In this document: piece by piece, positions 40,104 through 47,427 of the stretch
Layout: the number at the start of each line of letters is the position of its first letter
How positions within the stretch are numbered: the stretch's first letter is position 1
Position numbers and translations under genes: made by a program
Notes under the pieces: generated by a model
Database searches by the model: none
What the model saw: the letters and a program-made list of their open reading frames with translations, nothing else
What the model was told of the DNA's origin: nothing
NCBI RefSeq assembly: GCF_006636215.1
Contig: NZ_VIFM01000065.1
Coordinates: forward strand, 1 to 47,427
Length of the DNA stretch: 47,427 nt
Direction: 5' to 3'
DNA from: Myxococcus llanfairpwllgwyngyllgogerychwyrndrobwllllantysiliogogogochensis
GTDB lineage: Bacteria > Myxococcota > Myxococcia > Myxococcales > Myxococcaceae

Positions 40104-41336
40104 CTACTCGTTGCGCATCGCCTCGACAGGGTCCAGCTTCGCGGCGCGGGCGGCCGGGTAGATTCCGAACAGCAGCCCTACCCCGCAGCTCATCGACAGG
40201 GCCAGGCCCACCGCCCAGGGAGGCACGGACATGGGGAAACCCACCATCCAGTCGCCCAGGAAGACGAGCCCGAAGCCCAGGCCCACGCCCAGGCCACCGC
40301 CAAAGAGCGCCAGCAGCACGGCCTCCGTGGCGAACTGCCCGAGGATGCGCCGCCGCTTGGCCCCCAGCGCCTTGCGCACGCCAATCTCCCGCGTCCGCTC
40401 CATCACCGACACCAGCATGATGTTCAGGATGCCGATGCCGCCCACCACCAGCGACAGCAGGCACACGCCGATGCCGGCGATGGTGATGACCTGGGAGAGC
40501 TGGTTGAAGGACGCCGTCACCGACTCGTTGGTGTGGATTTCAAAGTCGTTGGGCTGGTCCGGGTCCACGTTGCGCCGACGCCGCATCAGCGTCGTCACCT
40601 CGTCCTGCGCCTTGCGGAACAGGCTCGGGTCCTTCGCCTGGATGTCGATGTCCAGCGAGCGCTCCTTGCCGTAGAGCTGCTGGAACACGCGCAGGGGGAT
40701 GAGGGCCTGGTTGTCCATGCTCACCATGCCCAGGAAGCTGCCGCGCCGCTGGAGCACGCCAATCACCCGGAACGGCCGGTTCTGGATGCGCACCTCGAAG
40801 CCTACCGGGTCGATGCCGGGGAAGAGCAGGTCCGCCACGTCCACGCCCAGCAGCACCACGTTGCGGCCGTCCATGCCCTCCACTTCGTTGAAGTAGCGGC
40901 CGGACTGCACAGAGACGCCGCTCGTCATCGGGTACGTCGTGGACGCGCCGATGATGCGCACCGACGGCCGCGTCTCCGCGCTCACCGTCGACACCTTCTG
41001 CCCGCCCTGGTCGTCCGACGGGGCCACCACGCCCACCGACGGACAGAACATCTCGATGGCGCGCACGTCCTCCAGGCCCATGTCCGGGCGCTTGGCGAAC
41101 TTCGCCCAGTTGAAGCGGCCGAAGCCGCCCGCGGGCCACTTGGTGAGCTGGAAGGTGTGCGCCCCCAGCCGGCCCAGGTCGCGGTTCACCTTGGTGCGCA
41201 GGCCCTCGATGAGGCCCATCATCGTGATGACCGTGGCCACGCCGATGACGATGCCCAACAGCGTCAGCAGGGAGCGCAGCGGGTTGCCCAGGAAGGTCCC
41301 CAGGGCCAGCCGCAGATTGTCCAGGAAGGCTCGCAT
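40104..41336 (-). CDS. ABC permease of the MacB/FtsX type (second permease)
   Basis: The product has 410 aa. N-terminal helix LRSLLTLLGIVIGVATVITMMGLI, then a periplasmic MacB-type domain (~60-280), then three C-terminal helices starting around ITIAGIGVCLLSLVVGGIGILNIML. The cytoplasmic coupling segment is [22 protein letters not shown]. It ends AKLDPVEAMRNE, as MacB proteins do. Unlike E. coli MacB, the ATPase is a separate gene. It starts 4 nt after the other permease's stop. Together they are likely to form a heterodimeric membrane part of a tripartite exporter. Confidence 0.93.
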   Translation of the reverse strand: MRAFLDNLRLALGTFLGNPLRSLLTLLGIVIGVATVITMMGLIEGLRTKVNRDLGRLGAHTFQLTKWPAGGFGRFNWAKFAKRPDMGLEDVRAIEMFCPSVGVVAPSDDQGGQKVSTVSAETRPSVRIIGASTTYPMTSGVSVQSGRYFNEVEGMDGRNVVLLGVDVADLLFPGIDPVGFEVRIQNRPFRVIGVLQRRGSFLGMVSMDNQALIPLRVFQQLYGKERSLDIDIQAKDPSLFRKAQDEVTTLMRRRRNVDPDQPNDFEIHTNESVTASFNQLSQVITIAGIGVCLLSLVVGGIGILNIMLVSVMERTREIGVRKALGAKRRRILGQFATEAVLLALFGGGLGVGLGFGLVFLGDWMVGFPMSVPPWAVGLALSMSCGVGLLFGIYPAARAAKLDPVEAMRNE

Positions 41337-41340
41337 CGAC

Positions 41341-42579
41341 TCACTCGTACCGAAGGGCTTCCACGGGGTCCAGGTTCGCCGCGCGCGCCGCCGGCCAGAT
41401 GCCGAACAGCAGGCCCACCAGCGCGGCGAAGAACACCCCGCCCAGCACCGTGGACGTCTGCACGTCCGCCGCCAGGGGCGTTATCAGCGACACCACCTTG
41501 GCGGTGCCCAATCCCACCGTCGTTCCCAGCAGGCCTCCCACCGCGGACACGCTGGCCGCCTCCATGAGGAACTGGACGACGATGGTGCGCTTGCGCGCCC
41601 CCAGCGCGCGCCGCACGCCAATCTCCCGCGTCCGCTCGCGCACCGACACCAGCATGATGTTCATGATGCCGATGCCGCCCACCAACAAGGTGATGAGCCC
41701 CACGCCCACCGCCACGCCGTACAGCGCGCCGGTGAGCTGCGCGTACGTCTGCGCCATCGCCTCCGGCTTGTTGATGTTGAAGTCGTCGGGCTGACCCGGC
41801 TCCGTGCCGCGCAGGCGCCGCAGGATGCCGATGAGCTGGTCCTCGGCCATGCGCACCTGGGACGCGTCCGCCACCGCCATGGCGATCTCGAACGGCCGGC
41901 CCTTGCCGAAGTTGCTGTAGAACGTCTTGAAGGGGATGAGCACGAGCAGGTCCATGCTCTCGTTGACCACCTTCCCCTTCCGGCTGAGCGTGCCCACCAC
42001 CTGGAAGGAGCGGTTGTCCACGCGGATGCTCCGTCCCACCGGGCTGATGCCGGGGAACAGCCGCTCCGCCACGTCCGCGCCCAGCACGGCCACCGGACGC
42101 GTCACCTCTTCATCCGACTCCGTGATGAAGCGGCCCCCGGTGATGTCGAAGCCCGCGATACCCAGGTACTCGTGGTTGACGCCCTGGATGCGCACCGACG
42201 ACATCTGCTCGCCGCCGTACGACACGTCCGACAGCCGCGAGACGGACGGGGACATCGCGGTGATGAACGGCGCCATGGCGCGCAGCCGGGGCAGCTGCTC
42301 CAGGGTGAAGTTCTTGCGATTGCGGTACTTCCACCAATCGCCCTTGATCATCCACGGGAACTTGGAGACGTAGAGCGTGTTGGCGCCGAAGCTCGCGAGC
42401 TGTCGGTGGAAGGACGTGTTGAGCCCCTGGATGATGCCGACGATGGCCAGCAGCGTGGCCACGCCGATGCCGATGCCCAGCGTCGTCAGCACCGTGCGCA
42501 GGCGGTTGGCGCGCAGGGAGAACACGGCGATGCGCGCCCCCTCCAGGACATCCACCCGCAGGCTCGTCGCGTTCTTCAT
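41341..42579 (-). CDS. ABC permease of the MacB/FtsX type (first permease)
   Basis: The product has 412 aa and is homologous to the next permease: N-terminal helix [24 protein letters not shown], a MacB-type periplasmic domain, the FtsX helices from [23 protein letters not shown], coupling segment [22 protein letters not shown], and the end [15 protein letters not shown] 42579 overlaps the ATPase stop by 4 nt (ATGA), a sign of translational coupling. Substrates of such exporters include lipopeptides, macrolides and cell-envelope components; the sequence does not say which. Confidence 0.93.
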   Translation of the reverse strand: MKNATSLRVDVLEGARIAVFSLRANRLRTVLTTLGIGIGVATLLAIVGIIQGLNTSFHRQLASFGANTLYVSKFPWMIKGDWWKYRNRKNFTLEQLPRLRAMAPFITAMSPSVSRLSDVSYGGEQMSSVRIQGVNHEYLGIAGFDITGGRFITESDEEVTRPVAVLGADVAERLFPGISPVGRSIRVDNRSFQVVGTLSRKGKVVNESMDLLVLIPFKTFYSNFGKGRPFEIAMAVADASQVRMAEDQLIGILRRLRGTEPGQPDDFNINKPEAMAQTYAQLTGALYGVAVGVGLITLLVGGIGIMNIMLVSVRERTREIGVRRALGARKRTIVVQFLMEAASVSAVGGLLGTTVGLGTAKVVSLITPLAADVQTSTVLGGVFFAALVGLLFGIWPAARAANLDPVEALRYE

Positions 42580-43328
42580 ACGCCTGCCACCATCGGGCCG
42601 GCGACGCCCATGGCCACTTCACGCCCGGGACCGTCGGCGACAATCTCTCCGTCGCTCAGGCGGATGGCCCGAGGGCAGCGCGCCGCCAGCTTGGGCTCGT
42701 GCGTGACGAGCACCAGCGTGTGGCCCGCCTGGTGGAGCTGCTCGAACAGCCGGACGATCTCCTCGCCCGTGGCCGAGTCCAGGTTGCCCGTGGGCTCGTC
42801 CGCCAGGAGCATGGAGGGCTCAGACACCAGCGCGCGGGCGATGGCCACGCGCTGACGCTGACCACCCGACAGCTCATTGGGCCGGTGGTGCATGCGGTGC
42901 GTGAGCTGCACCTTGTCCAGCGCCGCCTTCGCCCGCTCCCGCCGCTCCTTGGCCGCCATGCCCCGGTACACCAGGGGCAGCTCCACGTTCGCCAGCGCCG
43001 TCTCCTTCGGCAGCAGCTGGAACGTCTGGAAGATGAAGCCGATCTCCACGTTGCGGATGACGGCGAGCTCGTCGTCGCTCATGCGCGACACGTCCTTGCC
43101 GTTGAGCATGTAGCGGCCGCTGGTGGGCGTATCCAGGCAGCCCAGCACGTTCATCATCGTGCTCTTGCCAGAACCGGACTGGCCGATGATGGCCACCCAC
43201 TCCCCTCGGCTGATGCCGAAGGTGACGCCTCGCAGCGCGCGCACCTCCTCGCCACCGACATGGAAGACGCGGGTGATGTCGTCCACCTGGATGAGCCGGC
43301 CTGTGCCGGCGCCGCTGCCGTCACTCAC
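42576..43328 (-). CDS. ABC transporter ATPase (MacB/LolD-type)
   Basis: The product has 250 aa. Walker [10 protein letters not shown] (49-57), signature LSGGQRQR (153-160), Walker [12 protein letters not shown] (174-184) and the H-loop VLVTHEP. The closest types are LolD and the MacB nucleotide-binding domain: the EPTGNLDS box and the [21 protein letters not shown] stretch are typical. It powers the two FtsX-type permeases. Start and stop overlap the neighbours by 4 nt each, so all are made from one transcript. Confidence 0.95.
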   Translation of the reverse strand: MSDGSGAGTGRLIQVDDITRVFHVGGEEVRALRGVTFGISRGEWVAIIGQSGSGKSTMMNVLGCLDTPTSGRYMLNGKDVSRMSDDELAVIRNVEIGFIFQTFQLLPKETALANVELPLVYRGMAAKERRERAKAALDKVQLTHRMHHRPNELSGGQRQRVAIARALVSEPSMLLADEPTGNLDSATGEEIVRLFEQLHQAGHTLVLVTHEPKLAARCPRAIRLSDGEIVADGPGREVAMGVAGPMVAGV

Positions 43329-44590
43329 GACTTCTGACCGCCCTTCGCGCCAGGACCCTCGCCCGGTTCGGGCGCCTGGACATTGTCCCCGTGGTTCAGC
43401 TCCTTCGACAGCGTGCGGTAGGGCCCTTCCACCACGCGGTCCCCATCGCTCAGCCCGGAGAGGATCTCCAGCTCCGTGTCGGAGGCGATGCCCGTCTGCA
43501 CCCGCCGCACCTGCGCCTTGTTCGCCGCGTCCACCACGAACACCACCTTGGCGAGCGTCTCGGTGCGCTTGGCCTTCAGCGCGCCGCCCTCCACCGACTC
43601 CTTGAAGTCCGGCAGCGAGCGCTCCGCGCGCACCGTCACCGCCTGGATGGGCACCAGGATGACGTCATCGTGCGTCTCCGCGGAGATGCGAGCCTCCGCG
43701 CTCATGCCCGGCAGCACGCCCGGCGGCCGCATGTCCAGCGCCACCGTGACGGGGAAGCTCGTCACTTCCGCCTCCGTGCCCGGGTTCTTGATGAGCGCCT
43801 TCTGGGCAATCTCCACCACCGAGCCCTGGAACGTCTGCCCCTCCAGCGCGTCCAGCGTCACGTCCGCGGGCTGGCCCGGCTTCAGGTGCACCACCTCGTG
43901 CTCACCCACCTCGAACTTCACCTCCATGGCGCTCAGCGCGGCGATGGTCATCACCACGTCCTCGGCCAGCTCCGAGCCACGCACGCGCTCACCCACCTCG
44001 CGCGACAGCTCGATGACGTTGCCGTCGATGGGCGACGACAGCGTCGTCCTCGACAGGTCCGCCTGCGCCTGCTCGACGATGGCGATGTTGCGCGCCAGCT
44101 GCTGGCGGGCGGACGCGAGCCGCGCCTCCGCCGTGTTCTTGCTCGCCTTCGCGATGTCCAGCTCCGCGCCGGACGCCAGGCCCTTGGTCACCAGGCCCTC
44201 CACCCGTCCCAGCTCCGACGTGGTGCGGCTGACCTCCACCTCCGCCACCTGGGAGTCGGCGCGCGCGGCGTTCTGCGACGCCATCGCCTGCTTCATCGCG
44301 GCCTCGTAGATGCGCTTGTCGATGCGCCCGAGCACCTGGCCCTTCTTCACCGGCTCGCCATCCTTGACGAGCAGCTCCACCAGGTCTCCGGAGAGGCTGG
44401 AGGAGATCTTCACCGTGGTCGCAGCCTGCACCTTTCCCGCACCGGTGATGGTGCGGGTGATGGTGCCCTTGCGAGCCTTGGCGATCTGCACTTCCTGGGA
44501 CGGCGGCGGACGCTCCTTCAGTCCTCCAGCCGTGATGGCAGCGGCACCCAGGAACAGCGCACCGGCAATCGCACCCTTCCACCACTTCAT
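43325..44590 (-). CDS. Periplasmic adaptor of the efflux system (HlyD/MacA family)
   Basis: The product has 421 aa. N-terminal signal-anchor [18 protein letters not shown], then the adaptor fold: [17 protein letters not shown] (beta barrel), [24 protein letters not shown] (lipoyl half), a coiled-coil hairpin (~80-170), then [21 protein letters not shown] (second lipoyl half) and [24 protein letters not shown]. It joins the inner-membrane ABC permeases to the outer-membrane channel encoded just upstream. The C-terminal tail is Gly/Pro rich. The ATGA overlap with both flanking genes supports coupled expression. Confidence 0.93.
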   Translation of the reverse strand: MKWWKGAIAGALFLGAAAITAGGLKERPPPSQEVQIAKARKGTITRTITGAGKVQAATTVKISSSLSGDLVELLVKDGEPVKKGQVLGRIDKRIYEAAMKQAMASQNAARADSQVAEVEVSRTTSELGRVEGLVTKGLASGAELDIAKASKNTAEARLASARQQLARNIAIVEQAQADLSRTTLSSPIDGNVIELSREVGERVRGSELAEDVVMTIAALSAMEVKFEVGEHEVVHLKPGQPADVTLDALEGQTFQGSVVEIAQKALIKNPGTEAEVTSFPVTVALDMRPPGVLPGMSAEARISAETHDDVILVPIQAVTVRAERSLPDFKESVEGGALKAKRTETLAKVVFVVDAANKAQVRRVQTGIASDTELEILSGLSDGDRVVEGPYRTLSKELNHGDNVQAPEPGEGPGAKGGQKS

Positions 44591-45927
44591 TTCGTCTCTC
44601 CCGGGCTCAGGGCGCCCATGGCCCGCAACAAACTGAAGCGGGCGATTTCGACATCAATCCTGTTTTCCAACAAGCTCAGCTCCGCTTGCGTGAGGTTCAG
44701 CTGGGCGTCGCGGACTTCCAGCGTGGAGCCCGCACCGGCCTTGAAGCGCTCCTCCGCAAGCCGGAGGCCCTGGAAGGCGGCCTCCTTGTTCTCGGCGGAC
44801 AGCCGGGCGGCGACCATCTGCGCCTCCAGCGACTGGTGGGCGGCACGCACCTGGCCCTCGATCTCCCGGGCCGACTGCGCCAGCGTGAGCTGCGCCTTGC
44901 GGATGCCGGCCTCGGCGCGCCGCGTCTGGGCGGGGGTGATGAACCCGTTGAAGACGTTCCACTCGAGGTTGATGCTGCCCAGGAAGTTGTTCTGCAGGCG
45001 AGGCTCGGTGAAGACCTGCTCCGCGTCCGGGCCCTGGCGGGTGTAGAGGCCACGGGCCGACAGCACGGGCAGGTAGTCCGCCCGGGCGATGGAGCGCTGC
45101 AGCTCCGCCGAGCGCACCTGAAGCTGGAGCGCCTTGAGCAGCGGGCGCCGCTCGCGGGCCGAGTCGATGGCCTGCTCGATGGTGGGCGCGGGCGCGGGCT
45201 CCGAGGTGAGCACACCCGGGTCCACCGCCTCCAGGGGCTCGGTGCCGGGACGGGTCAACCACACGGCCAGCTGCGTCTGGTCCGTCACCAACGTGGTGAG
45301 GGACTGGACGAAGGTGATGCGGTCATTGCCCAGGTTCACCAGCGCGGAGATCTCCTCGACCTTGCCCACGCGTCCGGCCTGGAACAGGGAGCGCGCGCGG
45401 TCCAGCTGCTCCTCGCTGCGCTTGACGGTGGCCTCCAGCACCTGGCGGGTGGCCTGGGAGCGGAAGAGCGTGAAGAACCGCCGGATGGCCTCCAGCTCGG
45501 AGGTGTCCGCCTCTTCCTGCGCCTGGCTCGTCTGCGCATCGCGCAGCACGCCGCTCTGCTCCAGCTGCTTCCAGCGCGCCCTGTCGTAGATGACCTGATT
45601 GAGGATGAAGCCCAGGTCGTAGTCGCCCGTGCTGGTCGGCTTCGACTCGACGGGGATCTGCACGAACTCGCCCGGGTTGTTCGGGTCCGGCACCAGGTTG
45701 AAGGACTTGCGGCGACCGAACCAGTTCTTGCCGACGGACGCGTTGACCGAGAGCTGCGGCAGGAGCGCCGAGCGCGTCACGCGCACGTCTTCACTGGCGA
45801 TGTCCAGGTCGAGCAGCGCCTGGAGCGCGGTGGTGCTCTGGCGGCCCTGGGTGCGGACCTCGTCCAGGGTGAGGCGCGTGGGCGCGGGAGCGGCGGTGAG
45901 CAGCACGGCGACGAGGAGCGCGTTCAT
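44587..45927 (-). CDS. TolC-family outer-membrane channel
   Basis: The product has 446 aa. Signal peptide LLVAVLLTAAPAP, then the typical TolC two-repeat layout: LTLDEVRTQGRQSTTALQ (first helix), GYDLGFILNQVIYDRARWKQ-type beta strands, helix QEEADTSELEAIRRFF, and a second copy from IEQAIDSARERRPLLKALQ. It forms a trimeric outer-membrane tunnel for the adaptor and permeases made from the same transcript. It is somewhat short compared with E. coli TolC (about 470 aa mature). ATGA overlaps mark both ends. Confidence 0.93.
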   Translation of the reverse strand: MNALLVAVLLTAAPAPTRLTLDEVRTQGRQSTTALQALLDLDIASEDVRVTRSALLPQLSVNASVGKNWFGRRKSFNLVPDPNNPGEFVQIPVESKPTSTGDYDLGFILNQVIYDRARWKQLEQSGVLRDAQTSQAQEEADTSELEAIRRFFTLFRSQATRQVLEATVKRSEEQLDRARSLFQAGRVGKVEEISALVNLGNDRITFVQSLTTLVTDQTQLAVWLTRPGTEPLEAVDPGVLTSEPAPAPTIEQAIDSARERRPLLKALQLQVRSAELQRSIARADYLPVLSARGLYTRQGPDAEQVFTEPRLQNNFLGSINLEWNVFNGFITPAQTRRAEAGIRKAQLTLAQSAREIEGQVRAAHQSLEAQMVAARLSAENKEAAFQGLRLAEERFKAGAGSTLEVRDAQLNLTQAELSLLENRIDVEIARFSLLRAMGALSPGETK

Positions 45928-46637
45928 CGGCCACCTCCCGCCATCTCCGCTCCGGGAAGGCCCACCATCAACACCCCCGCGAACATCACGTAGAGCACCA
46001 GTGCCAGGATCAGCGCGCGGCCGCGGGGCATACCGGTGGCGGCGGCGAAGCCCAGGCCCAACAGGCCCGTGCTCCAGAGGTTGAAGAAGTCCACGGTGGA
46101 CGCCACCCGCGCCATCTTCGGGCTGAGGGTCCCCAGGAACGCGCCCAGGTGCGACGGCACCAGCTGCGCGACGCGAGCGACGCTGAGCGTGTGCTGCGCG
46201 GCGATGCAGAGCGTGAGGACCGCGTGGTACAGCGCGATGGGCAACAGCGCCAGCGCCGCCACGGACATCAGCTGCTCGAAGTGTGCGGGGCGATCAAACA
46301 GCCAGGACACCACCCAGAGGATGGCGGCCAGCAGCAGCGCCACCATCGGCATCACGAAGACGCCCTTGGCGATGCCTCCGACGAGCGCCTTGCGGGTCGT
46401 CGTCTGGATCTTGTCGGTCAGGTCGGCCTCGGAGATGGTCGCCATCTCCCCGGACGCCTGGAGTTCACGGATGACATCCGGGGTCGCGTCCCAGCGAAGG
46501 GAAAACAGCGTCCCGGAGGCGGACACACAAAGCGCGAGGATGAGCAGGGGCCAGACCCAACGGCGGGCTTCGACGGCGGCGGGCGTTCCCTCGACAGGGT
46601 CGATGAAGACGCGCACGGGTTGGACGAGTGAGGTCAT
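45924..46637 (-). CDS. YIP1-family membrane protein, first gene of the efflux operon
   Basis: The product has 237 aa from ATG 46637, the first Met before VQPVRVFIDPVEGT, a typical YIP1 opening. Five or so hydrophobic helices (PLLILALCVSASGTLF, PMVALLLAAILWVVSWLF, LMSVAALALLPIALYHAVL, LWSTGLLGLGFAAATG, LILALVLYVMFAGVLM) match the family. Its role in bacteria is unclear; here its ATGA overlap with the TolC gene makes it part of the exporter unit, probably as a membrane helper. No strong ribosome site is visible. Confidence 0.85.
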   Translation of the reverse strand: MTSLVQPVRVFIDPVEGTPAAVEARRWVWPLLILALCVSASGTLFSLRWDATPDVIRELQASGEMATISEADLTDKIQTTTRKALVGGIAKGVFVMPMVALLLAAILWVVSWLFDRPAHFEQLMSVAALALLPIALYHAVLTLCIAAQHTLSVARVAQLVPSHLGAFLGTLSPKMARVASTVDFFNLWSTGLLGLGFAAATGMPRGRALILALVLYVMFAGVLMVGLPGAEMAGGGR

Positions 46638-46729
46638 AGAGTGAGTGGTCTCGGAGGGATGTACGGCGCTCCCCCTCAGGCAATTGCTCGGCCAGTCGAA
46701 AAATCGCGGCGGTGAACGGGCAGCCGGCC

Positions 46730-46756
46730 AACCGAATTCCATCCTCATGGAAGGTT
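46730..46756. promoter_or_regulatory. Bulged hairpin in the efflux/Clp divergent gap
   Basis: TTCCAT (46737-46742) and ATGGAA (46747-46752) are a perfect stem with a 4-nt loop, extended by AACC (46730-46733)/GGTT (46753-46756) with a 3-nt bulge: 10 bp in all. Nearby GCAAC-CT-GTTGC (46794-46805) is a second dyad. Both lie in the 232-nt gap between the divergent efflux operon and clp genes, where both promoters must be. Confidence 0.4.
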
Positions 46757-46869
46757 GCGCGGCTTTCTACCTCAAGGATTCCGCAGACCTGTAGCAACCT
46801 GTTGCGGAAATTTTGCCGTCGGGATCGAGAGGGTGTATTCCGCTCGGCTGCACGCTTGCCGGAGCTCGA

Positions 46870-47427
46870 ATGGTCGAAAGCACGGATCTGGCCCAGGTCC
46901 TCCAAGAAGCGAATGACATCGCCCGGAGCGTGGCCCAGAAGATTACTTCGGCCCACGTGCTGTTGGCGCTCTTCACGGTGGAGAACCGGGCGCAGCTCCT
47001 GCTGAAGGAGCGGGGCGTGGACGAGGATGCCCTCCTCCACCTGCTCACCGCGGCCCCGGCGGAGACGGACGGCCAGGTTCGCGAGCTGCGGGAGAAAGCC
47101 CGGGAAATCGCCACGAGCTGCGGCTCGCAGGAAGCCGACTGCCTGCACCTGCTCATCGCGGTGACCCGGGTGCGCTGCGTCGCGCAAGAGCTGCTGGTGC
47201 AGACGGGGTTGGATCTGGCGACCCTGCGGACCACGGCGGTGTCCTACTTCGTGAGTGGGCGGATGCCTCGCAAGCTCCAGCCCGGTCGCACGCACGTCCT
47301 GGGCGCGCGCCCCGCCCCCAGCCGGCCGCTCGGTGCGCCTCCGTCTCCCCTGCCCGCCTCCGCCGTGGCGGTGAGCCTGCCGCGCTCGCTTCCGAGCCCG
47401 CCCCCGGCACCTCCCTCGCTGCCGACC
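46870..47427 (+). CDS. Clp-type AAA+ chaperone, N-terminal part (3' end outside window)
   Basis: 186 codons, open at the right edge. ATG 46870 has GGAG 6 nt upstream. Residues 6-~145 are the double Clp_N repeat: LAQVLQEANDIARSV and SAHVLLALF, then LREKAREIATSC and CLHLLIAVTR, as in ClpA/ClpB/ClpC N domains that capture adaptors or substrates. A Pro/Ser-rich linker (~155-186) follows, longer than in ClpA, before the ATPase that should continue outside. It is divergent from the efflux operon. Confidence 0.85.
   Translation, partial: MVESTDLAQVLQEANDIARSVAQKITSAHVLLALFTVENRAQLLLKERGVDEDALLHLLTAAPAETDGQVRELREKAREIATSCGSQEADCLHLLIAVTRVRCVAQELLVQTGLDLATLRTTAVSYFVSGRMPRKLQPGRTHVLGARPAPSRPLGAPPSPLPASAVAVSLPRSLPSPPPAPPSLPT

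Noticed and set aside
46638..46869. CIRCE or sigma-32-type heat-shock site in front of the Clp gene
   Set aside because: I looked for TTAGCACTC-N9-GAGTGCTAA and CTTGAA/CCCCAT patterns and found no acceptable match.
1..47427. CRISPR arrays, insertion sequences, prophage or integron genes
   Set aside because: No regularly spaced repeats, transposase, integrase or phage structural genes were seen, and base composition is even across the window.

Overview
The window is high-GC (roughly two-thirds G+C, with strong G/C in third codon positions). It carries gene types that together point to a myxobacterium (Myxococcota, probably Myxococcaceae). These include a very large Ser/Thr kinase-ATPase-TPR regulator next to an ECF-type sigma factor, many lipoproteins with PKD-like beta folds, a GH18 chitinase with a ricin-B domain, a phytase-like tyrosine phosphatase, and a VWA/YfbK-type lipoprotein. 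The genus cannot be fixed from the sequence alone. I see no tRNA, rRNA, CRISPR array, insertion sequence or prophage, so this looks like ordinary chromosome. The first gene is open at the left edge and the last gene at the right edge.

Layout. 1-3.9 kb: a PQQ-type beta-propeller protein, a membrane-anchored unknown, and a MetX-like alpha/beta hydrolase whose nucleophile serine is replaced by glycine. 4-9.3 kb (minus strand): four closely spaced genes read as 695-aa unknown, phytase-like phosphatase, DUF692/MNIO metalloenzyme, uridine kinase. 9.5-12.3 kb: VWA lipoprotein and a GNAT acetyltransferase. 12.3-17.1 kb (minus): giant kinase followed by an ECF sigma factor. 17.3-20.4 kb: an unknown protein overlapping a DyP-type peroxidase. 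20.5-28.4 kb: mostly exported unknowns, including a three-gene run (small secreted protein, lipoprotein, polytopic GT-C-like membrane protein). 28.5-34.6 kb: an endonuclease I homologue, a two-component pair, a short YqeY-like protein, and a two-gene exported/membrane operon whose membrane protein resembles CreD. 34.7-38.8 kb: a CxxCH-containing lipoprotein, a small methyltransferase-like protein and the chitinase lipoprotein. 39-46.6 kb (minus): Yip1-TolC-adaptor-ATPase-permease-permease, a tightly overlapped tripartite ABC efflux operon, followed by a cysteine synthase gene whose ribosome site lies in a strong hairpin. 46.9 kb to the end: the N-terminal part of a Clp-type AAA+ chaperone.

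How the genes work together. Three blocks look like functional units: (i) the efflux operon, where every junction but one is a 4-base ATGA overlap; (ii) the kinase/ECF sigma pair, where the sigma lacks the usual acidic 2.2 motif, as in sigma factors switched on by Ser/Thr phosphorylation; (iii) the four-gene phosphatase-MNIO-kinase run, whose common purpose I cannot name. Several gene ends carry perfect GC-rich hairpins without U-tracts, some with the stop codon inside the loop.
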